From Aquitalea sp. LB_tupeE (GTDB lineage: Bacteria > Pseudomonadota > Gammaproteobacteria > Burkholderiales > Chromobacteriaceae): a stretch of 64,000 bases of DNA. The position numbers and the translations under genes were made by a program. The notes below the pieces were generated by a model that was given only the letters and a program-made list of their open reading frames with translations, did not search any database and was not told where the DNA came from. Below, piece after piece: positions 27,576 to 36,945 of this stretch. Position 1 is the stretch's first letter. Each line of letters starts with the position of its first letter. The stretch lies in the NCBI RefSeq assembly GCF_013391415.1, contig NZ_JACAXB010000013.1, forward strand, positions 291,378-355,377, given 5' to 3'.

Positions 27576-28958
27576 TCAACTTGCCAGTCTTGCCTTGTGG
27601 CGGGCGATCTGGGCACGTACCTGGTTTGGTGCGGTCCCGCCCACGTGGTCGCGCTGGGCCAGGCTGCCTTCCGGGGTCAGTACCTGGTAGATGTCCTGCT
27701 CGATCAGCTGGCTGAACTGTTTCAGCTCATCCAGCGACAGATCAGCCAGATCCACGCCACGGCCTTCGGCGTAGCGCACGCTCAGGGCTACCACTTCGTG
27801 GCTGTCGCGGAAGGGCAGGCCTTTCTTCACCAGGTAGTCGGCCAGGTCGGTGGCGGTGGCAAAGCCTTGCAGCACGGCAGCACGCATGGCATCCGGCTTC
27901 ACGGTGACGCCGCGCATCATGTCGGCGTAGATACGCAGGGTGTCGATCAGGGTGTCCACGGTATCGAACAAGGGTTCCTTGTCTTCCTGGTTGTCCTTGT
28001 TGTAGGCCAGCGGCTGCGCCTTCATCAGGGTGACCAGGGCAATCAGGTGGCCCACCACGCGGCCGGATTTGCCACGTACCAGCTCCGGCACGTCCGGGTT
28101 TTTCTTCTGCGGCATGATGGAGCTGCCGGTGCAGAAGCGGTCGGCAATGTCGATGAAGCCGACGCGCGGGCTCATCCACAGGATCAGCTCTTCGGACAGG
28201 CGGCTCAGGTGCACCATCACCAGGCTGGCGGCGGCGGTGAATTCGATGGCGAAGTCACGGTCGGACACGGCGTCCAGCGAGTTGTGGCAGACATCGTCAA
28301 AACCCAGCAGTTGCGCGGTGTAATGACGGTCGATGGGGAAGGTGGTACCGGCCAGTGCGGCCGCGCCCAGCGGCAGGCGGTTGACGCGCTTGCGGCAGTC
28401 GGTCATGCGCTCGGCATCGCGTGCCAGCATTTCCACATAAGCCAGCATGTGGTGGCCAAAGGTCACCGGCTGGGCCACTTGCAGGTGGGTAAAGCCCGGC
28501 ATCACGGTGTCGGCGTGTTTTTCGGCCAGTTCCAGCAGGCTGGTTTGCAGTTCGGCGATAAAGCCGACGATGGCGTCGATCTGCGCGCGCAGCCACAGGC
28601 GGATGTCGGTGGCCACCTGGTCGTTGCGCGAACGGCCGGTGTGCAGGCGTTTGCCGGCATCGCCGATCTTGTCAGTCAGGCGACGTTCCACATTCATGTG
28701 CACGTCTTCCAGATCCACGCTCCATTCCAGTCGGCCTGCGCGGATGTCGTCCAGGATTTCGGCCATGCCACGTCGGATTGCCGCCACGTCGTCGTCGGAC
28801 AGCACACCAGCCTTGTTCAGCATGGTGGCGTGAGCCAGCGAGCCTTCGATGTCGAATTCGGCCAGTCGCTTGTCGAAGTCGATGGAGGCGGTGTATTTCT
28901 TGACGAGTTCGGAAACCGGTTCGCTGAAGCGACCGGACCAGGCATGGCTTTCTTGCAT
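27576..28958 (-). CDS. argH: Argininosuccinate lyase
   Basis: The last step of arginine synthesis: argininosuccinate to arginine and fumarate. The 460-residue length is typical when started at ATG 28958 ([11 protein letters not shown]); the open frame runs 18 codons further upstream without support. Family signature [12 protein letters not shown] is present, as are the substrate-site motifs [12 protein letters not shown] and [20 protein letters not shown] box at 29012-29017 sits 54 bases before the start. It is divergent from the AlgZ-like kinase gene, a neighbourhood also found in Pseudomonas. Confidence 0.97.
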   Translation of the reverse strand: MQESHAWSGRFSEPVSELVKKYTASIDFDKRLAEFDIEGSLAHATMLNKAGVLSDDDVAAIRRGMAEILDDIRAGRLEWSVDLEDVHMNVERRLTDKIGDAGKRLHTGRSRNDQVATDIRLWLRAQIDAIVGFIAELQTSLLELAEKHADTVMPGFTHLQVAQPVTFGHHMLAYVEMLARDAERMTDCRKRVNRLPLGAAALAGTTFPIDRHYTAQLLGFDDVCHNSLDAVSDRDFAIEFTAAASLVMVHLSRLSEELILWMSPRVGFIDIADRFCTGSSIMPQKKNPDVPELVRGKSGRVVGHLIALVTLMKAQPLAYNKDNQEDKEPLFDTVDTLIDTLRIYADMMRGVTVKPDAMRAAVLQGFATATDLADYLVKKGLPFRDSHEVVALSVRYAEGRGVDLADLSLDELKQFSQLIEQDIYQVLTPEGSLAQRDHVGGTAPNQVRAQIARHKARLAS

Positions 28959-29285
28959 CTCGATGGTTCCCTGCGGTGATTGTTTTGGGCTACCCGTAGG
29001 CAGCAGCGGCAATTATAGGGAAAGCCACCCCTCAGGGCGAGTCGGCTCTTGCCCGGCTGTGGCATTACCGTGCCATGGGTGTGGTTTCAGCCGCCAGACA
29101 GTCAATCCGCACGGTTTGACTTGGCCCGATTCCACTATCGTCTGTGCAGAAAGGTAGGGCTGCGGCGTATGGCCCGGTTACCCTTGGGCAGGGGCTGGCT
29201 GGCCAGCGCCTGAGCCACCGACCTTGCTCGCGTCTGGTGCTGGCAGCTTGCTATGATGCAATTCCACCCTGCCCAATGACTGCAC
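28959..29285. promoter_or_regulatory. argH / AlgZ-like kinase divergent promoter region
   Basis: This 327-base gap has no convincing gene. On the minus strand a perfect TATAAT (29012-29017) serves argH, with no good -35 at 17 bases. On the plus strand TTGCTATGAT (extended -10 TGC-TATGAT at 29249-29257) lies 28 bases before the kinase start. Nothing else stands out. Confidence 0.55.
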
Positions 29286-30302
29286 ATGGATCAGCACCGT
29301 CGGCCACACTCGGTTTTTGCCATTCCGGATTTCCGCAATCTGGGGGTGATGCTGCGCATCCTGCTGCTGCTTAACCTGCTGTTGTTGGTCTGTACCCTCT
29401 ACCAGGGCGATAGGGATGGCTGGTGGCTGCGCCTGCTGGCCGCGGCCAGTTGGGCCGAGCCTTCCATGCTGCTGGCGCTGGGCCTGCTGGGCGCTGTATC
29501 ACCCTGGCTGGGCCGGCAGCGCCATGGCAGTTTGCTGGTGATGTTCATCAGCATGTTGTGTGTCCTGCTGCAAGACAGACTGCTCAATCCGCTGGAGCTG
29601 CCCCGGCTGGACCGCCCGCTGCTGGCCGGTCTGCTGGCGCTGCTGCTACTGCATTACTTCAGCCTGCGCCAACGGGCATTGTCCCCGGCGCTAGGCGAGG
29701 CAAGGCTGGCTGCGTTGCAAGCACGCATACGCCCCCACTTCCTGTTCAACAGCCTGAATGCGGCCATTGCACTGATCCGCACGCGACCGGAGAAAGCGGA
29801 AATGGTGCTGGAAAACCTGGCCGACCTGTTTCGCGCGCAGATGGCCGACCCCGGCCGCAGCTCGACGCTGGACAGGGAGATCGAACTGGCGCGCATGTAC
29901 CTGGCCATCGAGAGCGAACGGCTGGGAGAGCGGCTGCAGGTGCGCTGGAATATCGACGCAGCGCTGGATGCCGCCCTGCCACCGCTGCTGCTGCAACCGC
30001 TGGTGGAAAATGCCGTGCATCACGGCGTGGAGCGTTGTAGCGCAGGCGGTGAAATCCGGGTGCGGGCAGAGGTAAAAGGCGGTCAATTGCTGTTGAGTGT
30101 CAGCAACCCCTTGTCGGCACAGCAGGACAGTCCGCATCAGGGTAATCGCATGGCACTGGATAATCTGCGCGAGCGACTGGCATTGTTTTACGATGCCGAA
30201 GCCTCCCTGCAAGTAGCCGAGGCGGATGGCCAGTACCACACCATGATCCGCCTGCCCTACCAGCCGGCAAGCCCGGCAGGGCAAAACCCTTTTCCCCGCT
30301 AG
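29286..30302 (+). CDS. AlgZ/FimS-like sensor kinase (LytS-type HisKA)
   Basis: An inner-membrane kinase of 338 residues. Four or so hydrophobic segments cover about 22-125. A His_kinase domain has the phospho-His at H151 in RIRPHFLFNSLNA, and the ATPase N-box is LLQPLVENAVHHGVE. The lineage and position next to argH match AlgZ (FimS), which controls type IV pili and alginate with AlgR in Pseudomonas. No response regulator gene follows here; the next gene is an unrelated membrane protein. The catalytic G-box region (SPHQGNRMALDNLRERL) is shorter than in classic kinases, as is common in this family. Confidence 0.85.
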   Translation: MDQHRRPHSVFAIPDFRNLGVMLRILLLLNLLLLVCTLYQGDRDGWWLRLLAAASWAEPSMLLALGLLGAVSPWLGRQRHGSLLVMFISMLCVLLQDRLLNPLELPRLDRPLLAGLLALLLLHYFSLRQRALSPALGEARLAALQARIRPHFLFNSLNAAIALIRTRPEKAEMVLENLADLFRAQMADPGRSSTLDREIELARMYLAIESERLGERLQVRWNIDAALDAALPPLLLQPLVENAVHHGVERCSAGGEIRVRAEVKGGQLLLSVSNPLSAQQDSPHQGNRMALDNLRERLALFYDAEASLQVAEADGQYHTMIRLPYQPASPAGQNPFPR

Positions 30303-30320
30303 CCTCTCACGGAGTCAGAC

Positions 30321-30902
30321 ATGGGCAAGAACCGGCTGGAAGCCTTCAGCGATGGCGTGATTGCCATCATCATCACCATCATGGTGCTGGAACTCAAGAT
30401 TCCGCATGACACCAGCCTGGCCGCACTGACCGCCTTGTGGCCGGTGTTCCTCAGCTATGTGCTGAGCTTTGTCTATGTGGGTATTTACTGGAACAACCAC
30501 CACCATTTCTATCATGTGGTGCGCCATGTGGACGGACGGGTGTTATGGGCCAATCTGCACCTGCTGTTCTGGTTGTCGCTGCTGCCCTTTGTCACCGGCT
30601 GGATGGGTGAAAACCATATGGAGGCCCTGCCGGTAGCGCTGTATGGCGTGGTGCTGCTGATGTCCGCCCTGGCCTGGTATGTGATGCAGCGTACCTTGCT
30701 GTGTGTGCCGGGCAACCGCGAGGTGCTGCTGCATGCACTGGGCCGCGACCGCAAGGGCAGGCTGTCACCGCTGTTCTACCTGCTGGGCATCGGCCTGTCG
30801 TTTTATTCCAGCTGGCTGGGGGCCGCGGTGTACAGCCTGCTGGCATTGTGGTGGCTGGTACCGGACCGGCGCATGGAACAGGCCGCCAGCCAGCAACATT
30901 GA
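30321..30902 (+). CDS. TMEM175/DUF1211-family membrane protein
   Basis: A 193-residue integral membrane protein that starts with the family-defining motif RLEAFSDGVIAI, in which the RxxxFSD core forms the pore lining of TMEM175 potassium channels. About five to six hydrophobic segments follow, with a WNNHHHFYHVV loop also typical of the family. Bacterial members are reported as potassium-permeable channels; the cellular role here is unknown. The gene begins 18 bases after the kinase stop and may be co-transcribed with it. Confidence 0.85.
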   Translation: MGKNRLEAFSDGVIAIIITIMVLELKIPHDTSLAALTALWPVFLSYVLSFVYVGIYWNNHHHFYHVVRHVDGRVLWANLHLLFWLSLLPFVTGWMGENHMEALPVALYGVVLLMSALAWYVMQRTLLCVPGNREVLLHALGRDRKGRLSPLFYLLGIGLSFYSSWLGAAVYSLLALWWLVPDRRMEQAASQQH

Positions 30903-30962
30903 TCTGTCATCACCAGCACAGTACGGCATAATCGCCGCTATCTCTCCTGACGGGTTTCTGCC

Positions 30963-31775
30963 ATGAAAAACATTCCGCGCCCCGCGCCCTTCATGCTGTT
31001 GTCTACCAATCACGGCAGCATGATCGTCAATCGCAATGACTTTGCCCCGTCTGATGGCGAATCCTATGGCGTGGGCTATCAGCTGATGACGCAAAGCGGC
31101 TACGAGCAGGAGGAAGTGGACTTTGTGCTGGCCTTGCTGGCCAGTTGCCTGCGCGACCGGGGCGAGGGTGTGCTGGCCATCGACTGCGGCGCCAATATCG
31201 GCGTGCATACCATCGAAATGGCCCGTTTCATGTACAGCTGGGGCCATGTGGTGGCCTTCGAGGCGCAGGAGAAAATCTACTACGCCTTGTGCGGCAATAT
31301 CGCCCTTAACAACTGCCTGAACGTGAATGCGCTCAACTCCGCCGTGGGCGAGCATTGCGGGCAGATCGACATTCCGGAACCGGACTACCTGCGTCCCGGC
31401 TCCTTCGGCAGCGTGGAATTGCAGCAGTCGGCCAGCAATGAATTCATCGGTCAGACGCTGGACTACCGGCACCGCACCATCCGCATCGACCTGGTCAGCC
31501 TGGATTCGCTGGGCCTGCAACGCATCGACTTTATCAAGATCGACGTGGAAGGCATGGAGGAACAGGTGCTGCGCGGAGCCGAACAATCCATCCGCCGCTG
31601 CCGCCCGCTGATCTTCATGGAAATCATCAAATCGGACATGACGGTCATCCGCCCCTGGCTGGAAGCACTGGGTTATCGCCTGTTCCCGGCGGGCGTTAAC
31701 ACACTGGCGGTGCATCAGGCTGACGCGCTGATTCCGCACCTGAAAAACGAAGGCGGCCGCCTGCAACTGGTATAA
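30963..31775 (+). CDS. FkbM-family methyltransferase
   Basis: A SAM-dependent methyltransferase of 270 residues. Motif I is AIDCGANIGVHTIEMA (about 73-88), the acidic end of beta-2 is VVAFEAQ, and the FkbM hallmark IDFIKIDVEGMEEQVLRGA lies at about 187-205. Members O-methylate polyketides, glycans or glycolipids; the acceptor is not readable here. No glycan cluster is adjacent. A CATAAT -10-like box lies in the 60-base gap upstream, suggesting its own promoter. Confidence 0.88.
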   Translation: MKNIPRPAPFMLLSTNHGSMIVNRNDFAPSDGESYGVGYQLMTQSGYEQEEVDFVLALLASCLRDRGEGVLAIDCGANIGVHTIEMARFMYSWGHVVAFEAQEKIYYALCGNIALNNCLNVNALNSAVGEHCGQIDIPEPDYLRPGSFGSVELQQSASNEFIGQTLDYRHRTIRIDLVSLDSLGLQRIDFIKIDVEGMEEQVLRGAEQSIRRCRPLIFMEIIKSDMTVIRPWLEALGYRLFPAGVNTLAVHQADALIPHLKNEGGRLQLV

Positions 31776-31792
31776 GCGGCCGTGCCTGGTGC

Positions 31793-33745
31793 TTAGAGCT
31801 GCCAGGCCAGCCGCGTGGCCTCGTAAATGGCCTCTTCGGCGGTGCGTGGCGTCTGGCAATCGCCAATGGCGTGCATCTCCAGCCCCAGCCCGTCCAGTTG
31901 CTGACGCAATGCGTCATCCGGCTGCGGTGGCTGGCACAGTACCAGGCTGTCGATGTCCTCGCACAGCATGGCTTCCTCGCTGGCGGTGTGCTGCAAGTAC
32001 ACCGTATGGTCATCCACACCATACAAGCGCGCATAAGGCAGGATGGCCACCTGCAACTGGTGCAGCCGCGCGGCCAACTGGTCGCGCACATACATCGGCA
32101 AGGCCTGTCCCATCAGCGGCGCGTTGACGGCCAGTGTTACCTGATGCCCGGCCTCGGCCAGCCGGATGGCCAGTCCCGGCCCCACCCAGTCGGCACGCCA
32201 GTCGCTCACCACGACCCGCGCGCCGACACTGGCACCCTGCAACACGTCCCAGCTGTCGTGCACCGGCAGGCTGCCGCCCACCTCCAGCCGTGGTATGGCA
32301 GGTGTGGCGCCACAAGCCAGAATCAGCACATCCGGCGCTTGTTGCTGCACCAATGTCCGGTCTACCCGACGCCGCAACACCACTTCCACCCCGGCCGCAC
32401 GCAGTGCGTATTGCAGATTGGTGATCAGGCCGCCAAATTCCGCCCGTTCCGGCAGCTGTTGCGCCAGCAATACCTGCCCTCCCAATTGTTCCGTCGCTTC
32501 GTACAAGGTCACCTGATGGCCACGTTGCGCCGCAATCACGGCCGCCTGCATACCGGCCGGACCACCACCCGCCACCATCACCCGGCGCGGCGTGCTGGCA
32601 GGTGTCAGCACGCCGAATTGCAATTCACGCCCGGCGAGCGGGTTCTGGAGGCAGGAAATGGGCAGGCCGCGATGAAAACGGCCAATACAGGACTGATTGC
32701 AGGCAATGCAGGCACGGATGGCATCCGGCTGCTGCCTGGCCACCTTGTTGGGCAGCTCCGGGTCGCAAATCAGCGCCCGCGTCATGCCGCAGGCATCCAC
32801 CACACCGTGCGCCAGCAGTTGTTCCGCTTCTTGCGGCTGGTTGATGCGACCAGCCAGCAACAATGGAATGGACAGCGCCTGGCGGAAGCGCCCGGCCGGA
32901 GTGGCCAGATAAGCCGCCGGAAATGCCATTGGCGGGGCAATATGCACCGCGCCGCCCAGGCTGGCCGAGGTACCTGCCACCAGGCTGACATAATCCAGCT
33001 GCTCTTGCAGGGCGGCACAGGCTTGCAAGGCTTCATCTTGCTGCAGGCCCTCGCTGTCGCGCTCGTCCAGCGAAATGCGCAAGCCCACCACGCAGTCGGT
33101 ATCTACTGCGGCGCGAATGGCCGCCACCACTTCGCGCAGGAAGCGCAGCCTGCCGTCAAAGTCTCCACCATAGCCGTCCGTGCGCAGATTCAGCCGCGGG
33201 TTGAGAAACTGCACCGGCAGATAGCCATGGCTGGCGACGATTTCCACCCCGTCCAGCCCCGCCGTGCGGATACGCCACGCCGCAGCGGCATAGCCGGCAA
33301 TCAAGGCGGCGATTTCGCTTTCGCTCAAGGCACGCGGCATCACGTGAAAGCGCTCGCTGGGCACGGCGGAAGCCGAATACGCCACCGCCTGCATGCCATC
33401 GGCGGTTTCCATGATTTCCCGGCCTGGGTGGAAAAGCTGGGCAAACAGCATGGCTCCTTCTGCATGCACGGCAGCGGCCAGCGCGCGGTAGCCGGGGATG
33501 CAACTGTCGTCAGTAGCCATCAGCGCGTGCGAGGTATAACGCGCGGTTTCGTGCACACCGGATACCTGCAGCACGATCAGCCCGACCCCGCCTCGCGCCC
33601 GCGCGGCATGATAGGCAATCAGCGCCGGGCTGACCTGGCAGTCCATCGGCAACACGGTATCGTGCCCGGTGGAAACAATGCGGTTACGCAGGGTCAGCTT
33701 GCCGATACGCAAGGGGGATAACAGATGAGGAAAGGCAGTGGACAT
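31793..33745 (-). CDS. Fe-S flavoprotein NADH:flavin oxidoreductase (2,4-dienoyl-CoA reductase-like)
   Basis: A 650-residue member of the Old Yellow Enzyme family fused to a pyridine-nucleotide domain. The N-terminal TIM barrel (about 5-330) binds FMN. A 4Fe-4S site follows as C346-x2-C349-x3-C353-x11-C365. An FAD/NADH domain starts with VMVAGGGPAGMQAA near 389. The architecture matches FadH, trimethylamine dehydrogenase and N-demethylases of the stachydrine type. The first domain lacks obvious acyl-CoA residues that I can point to, so FadH function is not assured. Transcribed alone; 251 bases of non-coding sequence precede it. Confidence 0.85.
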   Translation of the reverse strand: MSTAFPHLLSPLRIGKLTLRNRIVSTGHDTVLPMDCQVSPALIAYHAARARGGVGLIVLQVSGVHETARYTSHALMATDDSCIPGYRALAAAVHAEGAMLFAQLFHPGREIMETADGMQAVAYSASAVPSERFHVMPRALSESEIAALIAGYAAAAWRIRTAGLDGVEIVASHGYLPVQFLNPRLNLRTDGYGGDFDGRLRFLREVVAAIRAAVDTDCVVGLRISLDERDSEGLQQDEALQACAALQEQLDYVSLVAGTSASLGGAVHIAPPMAFPAAYLATPAGRFRQALSIPLLLAGRINQPQEAEQLLAHGVVDACGMTRALICDPELPNKVARQQPDAIRACIACNQSCIGRFHRGLPISCLQNPLAGRELQFGVLTPASTPRRVMVAGGGPAGMQAAVIAAQRGHQVTLYEATEQLGGQVLLAQQLPERAEFGGLITNLQYALRAAGVEVVLRRRVDRTLVQQQAPDVLILACGATPAIPRLEVGGSLPVHDSWDVLQGASVGARVVVSDWRADWVGPGLAIRLAEAGHQVTLAVNAPLMGQALPMYVRDQLAARLHQLQVAILPYARLYGVDDHTVYLQHTASEEAMLCEDIDSLVLCQPPQPDDALRQQLDGLGLEMHAIGDCQTPRTAEEAIYEATRLAWQL

Positions 33746-33996
33746 GGCGACTCCAGATTCTGACTGCGGGTTGGCAACAGGCAGTTGCCGATATTCCGCA
33801 TAAGCCGGGAGCTTGCCTGCTGGCCCATGGGCGGAAGGCGGGCCTCTTGCTGATTACCAGCAGTCCTGATAACGCAGGGTGGTCCCGGCCATGGCGACTG
33901 CCGGACAGGCTGAACGGCCAGACTGGCACACAGGCGTTACGGGGTGGCCGACGCGAGCCCACGGCACGCCGCCACCCCTTCCCGCACAGGCCGGGT

Positions 33997-34347
33997 TTAC
34001 TTTAGTGTCGCCAGATACGCGATGATGGCATTGCGCTGGCTGGCATCCGGCAACCCGGCAAACGGCATGGTGTTACCCGGCACCGCTTGCTGCGGATTGG
34101 CCAGGTAGGCAGCCAGACTGGTTTTGTCCCAGACCTTGCCGTAGTCCTTCATTGCCCTGCTATAGCGAAAGCCAGGGACGCTCCCTGCCTTGCGCCCGAT
34201 CACACCTTTCAGACTGGGGCCAACGCCATTGCTGCCGGTCACGCTGTGACAGGCGGCGCACTGGGCAAAGGCGGCGGGCGGCGTGGCCGGGCTGGCCGCC
34301 AATGCCGACACCGGCAGCAAGACAGCGGCGAACAAGAAAATGCGCAT
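33997..34347 (-). CDS. Small mono-haem c-type cytochrome
   Basis: A 116-residue periplasmic protein. The start at 34347 has AAGGAG 7 bases upstream and gives a signal peptide (MRIFLFAAVLLPVSALAA). Haem attaches at C30-A-A-C33-H34, and M94 in NTMPFAG is the likely sixth ligand, giving a class I cytochrome c fold. It is the third gene of a small subunit-flavoprotein-cytochrome series. In classic gluconate or fructose dehydrogenases this position holds a tri-haem cytochrome of about 450 residues, so this unit passes electrons through a single small haem protein. Confidence 0.88.
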   Translation of the reverse strand: MRIFLFAAVLLPVSALAASPATPPAAFAQCAACHSVTGSNGVGPSLKGVIGRKAGSVPGFRYSRAMKDYGKVWDKTSLAAYLANPQQAVPGNTMPFAGLPDASQRNAIIAYLATLK

Positions 34348-34401
34348 GGGAATCTCCTTAAGGGGTGGACAAGGCCGCACCATGGGTGCGGCCTGATTGC
34401 A

Positions 34402-36159
34402 TTACAGGCGGCCTGGCCGTTGCAGATAGCGCAGCAGGTCGTCCCCCAGCCGCAGGGCAAGGGCAGCCAGCGGGCCGGTGGGGTTGTAACCGGAGTTGTG
34501 CGGATAGACCGATGCCCCCACCACAAACAGGTTGTGGGCATCCCAATGTTGCAGATGCGGTGACACCACACTGTCATGCGGTGTCTCACCCATGATGGTG
34601 CCGCCCACGATGTGGGTGGTCTGGTACAGCCGGCTGTCAAACGGTGTGACCAGAGCTTGCAGGCTGCCCACCTTGTCGGCGCCACAATGCCGGGCGATTT
34701 CCATCATTTTGCCGCTGACGAAGGCAGCCATTTTCTGCTCGTTGGCGCGGAAGTCGAAGGTCATGCGGATCAGCGGCCGGCCATAGGCATCGCGATAAGT
34801 CGGGTCCAGGCTAAGGTAGTTGCCACGGTGCGGATAGCAACTACCCTCGATGCCCAAGGACATGGAATGGGCATACCAGTCGGCATTGGCCTGCTTCCAC
34901 GCAGTGCCCCAGCGCGGTGTGCCATCCGGCACCCGCCGTCCCTTGATGGGGCGGCCGCTGAACTGGTAGGCCTGAATGGTGGCACCGCCGAGAAAGCCCA
35001 GGCCGGTGTGGTCGAAATTGTCGTTATTGAAGTCATCAATGACAATTTGCGTACTGCCGCTGGCCAGGAAGGGGTTGAACCATTTGTCCTTGAAGAACAA
35101 ATCCACCCCGGCATTCACCTGATAGCAGAAGTTCTTGCCCACCACCCCGGTATTGCTGACCGGGTCGTACGGTTTGCCGATCTTGCTGTGCAGCAGCAAC
35201 TGGGTGTTGCTCATGGTGAAAGCCGCCAGCACGATCACCTCGGCGGGCTGTTCGTACTCCTCGCCGGTCATCAAGTCCAGGCAATGCACGGCGGTGGCAC
35301 GTTTGCCGGCAGCATCGTAACGCAGCCCCAGTACCTGGGTATTGAGCCGTACTTCAAAGCTCTTGCGCGCGCGCAGCATCGGATACAGCAATACCTGCGG
35401 TGAACCCTTGGCATTGGCTTCGCAGATGAATCGCTCGCAATGGCCGCAATACTGGCATTGCCCCAGCTGCTGGCCGTCCGGATTGGTATAAGCCCCGGAT
35501 GAGTTGGCCGCTGCCTGTGGAAAAGGGTGATAACCCAAGTGGTCACAAGCTTGTTTGAACACCTGCCCGGACTCCAGCACATGCAAGGGGGCCTGTGGAT
35601 AAGCCCCGCTACGCGGAGCTTCGAATGGATTGCCGCCCGGCAGTTTCTTGCCGCCGATATTGCCGGCCTGGCCGGATACCCCGAACAGTTTCTCAAACAA
35701 ATCGTGATACGGCTCCAGCTGGGCATAGGTCACCCCCCAGTCCTGCAAGGGCATGTCTGCCGGAATCGCCTGTTTGCCGTAGCGTTGCTGATAATGGCTG
35801 CGCAGTTGCGGGTCGTACTCGGCCCAGCGCCACAGGTGGCCGTTCCAGTGATTGCCGGCCCCGCCCAGCCCCTGTCCCGGCAGGAAGGATTCCATCCAGC
35901 GCACTGGCAGGGCGGTCTGGTTTTGCTGGTGGCGCAAGGTATAGGTTTCGCGCGACCAGTCCTGAATCAGCCCCTGTCGTACCGACCAGCGCAGTTCATC
36001 CCGCTGATTGGGCAGGCTGGATTCCGGCCCCTTGCTGTGATCGCCGCCGCGTTCCAGCACCAGTACATCCACCCCCTTGGCGGTCAGTTGGCGGGCAATC
36101 AGGCCAGCGGTCAGGCCGCCCCCCACAATGACCACGGTTTTGCTTGCACGTGTTTTCAT
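34402..36159 (-). CDS. GMC-family flavoprotein dehydrogenase, large subunit (gluconate 2-dehydrogenase type)
   Basis: Oxidises a sugar, polyol or sugar acid in the periplasm. It has 585 residues, with the FAD-binding VVIVGGGLTAG at about 9-19 and the GMC C-terminal motif GASVYPHNSGYNPTGP with catalytic His and Asn. The cysteine set C235-x2-C238-x2-C241-x4-C246 resembles the iron-sulphur site of FAD-dependent glucose and fructose dehydrogenases. It has no signal peptide of its own; export presumably rides on the Tat signal of the small subunit encoded just upstream. Gluconate is the default substrate guess, but glucose, sorbitol or another polyol is possible. Confidence 0.87.
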   Translation of the reverse strand: MKTRASKTVVIVGGGLTAGLIARQLTAKGVDVLVLERGGDHSKGPESSLPNQRDELRWSVRQGLIQDWSRETYTLRHQQNQTALPVRWMESFLPGQGLGGAGNHWNGHLWRWAEYDPQLRSHYQQRYGKQAIPADMPLQDWGVTYAQLEPYHDLFEKLFGVSGQAGNIGGKKLPGGNPFEAPRSGAYPQAPLHVLESGQVFKQACDHLGYHPFPQAAANSSGAYTNPDGQQLGQCQYCGHCERFICEANAKGSPQVLLYPMLRARKSFEVRLNTQVLGLRYDAAGKRATAVHCLDLMTGEEYEQPAEVIVLAAFTMSNTQLLLHSKIGKPYDPVSNTGVVGKNFCYQVNAGVDLFFKDKWFNPFLASGSTQIVIDDFNNDNFDHTGLGFLGGATIQAYQFSGRPIKGRRVPDGTPRWGTAWKQANADWYAHSMSLGIEGSCYPHRGNYLSLDPTYRDAYGRPLIRMTFDFRANEQKMAAFVSGKMMEIARHCGADKVGSLQALVTPFDSRLYQTTHIVGGTIMGETPHDSVVSPHLQHWDAHNLFVVGASVYPHNSGYNPTGPLAALALRLGDDLLRYLQRPGRL

Positions 36160-36168
36160 GACCTGTCC

Positions 36169-36945
36169 CTAGCTGAAGTCGGCGATGGATTTGGGATGGG
36201 CAGCGCCGGGATAGGGCTTGCCAAGATACTGGACAACATCCAGTGCATGCGTGGCTGGCAGGCCGGGGTAGCCGATCATCTTCCAGAACACCATGCCCAC
36301 ATTGCCGCCATAGAGCGGGTCGGCAAAACAGGCTTCGGCAAATAGCGGGTACACCAGGGCGTTGAACCATTCCGCCAGATCCAGTTGCTCACCGGCCACT
36401 TGCCCCGCCGCCAGTTGCTGCAAGAAGGCATCGCCTTGTTGCGGTGTCAGGGCATCAAACAACTGGCCATAAAGCCGCTGCGCAGCGCGATCAGCTTCTG
36501 CTATGCCCGCCTTGAAATACTGCTCTGGCGTCAGCGGCAGTTGCGGCCCGCACTGGGCTGCCCCCTGCAAGAATGGCCCTGCGGCGTAGCGCCGCGCACC
36601 CTGGCCAAAACTGCCAGCCAGCTGACGGTCGATATAGATGGCCAGGCCGCAGTCCACCCCGTTGGGGGTGAAGTGATCTGCCGGACACATGATATTGAGC
36701 ATGGCCTCGACAAAGGCGGCTTCGTCCGGACCAAAGCTTTCGTAGCCGTATACGGTATTGATCACCGGCTTGCCGGACGGTGCTGCACCGGCTTCTGCCG
36801 ACTGCAACAACAAGGCTGTCGCCGTGCCGCCAGCCAGTGCCTTGCCTAGCGGCAAGCTGCCAGATGCTGCCGCCAGCTGCTTGAGAAAAACCCGGCGGGC
36901 ACTACCGGCAGAATCCGGAGGAGGAAAATCGACAGGGTGGGTCAT
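36169..36945 (-). CDS. Gluconate 2-dehydrogenase subunit 3-family protein, Tat-exported small subunit
   Basis: A 258-residue partner of the GMC flavoprotein. The N-terminus carries a twin-arginine signal (SARRVFLKQLAAASG, then a hydrophobic stretch to about residue 52). The body, with a PADHFTPNGVDCGLAIYIDRQL segment and several aromatic motifs (WFNALVYPLF), is the subunit 3 fold, which stabilises the flavoprotein and carries it across the membrane folded. It is first in its operon; the flavoprotein gene starts 9 bases after its stop and the cytochrome follows. No further gene is coupled upstream. Confidence 0.88.
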   Translation of the reverse strand: MTHPVDFPPPDSAGSARRVFLKQLAAASGSLPLGKALAGGTATALLLQSAEAGAAPSGKPVINTVYGYESFGPDEAAFVEAMLNIMCPADHFTPNGVDCGLAIYIDRQLAGSFGQGARRYAAGPFLQGAAQCGPQLPLTPEQYFKAGIAEADRAAQRLYGQLFDALTPQQGDAFLQQLAAGQVAGEQLDLAEWFNALVYPLFAEACFADPLYGGNVGMVFWKMIGYPGLPATHALDVVQYLGKPYPGAAHPKSIADFS

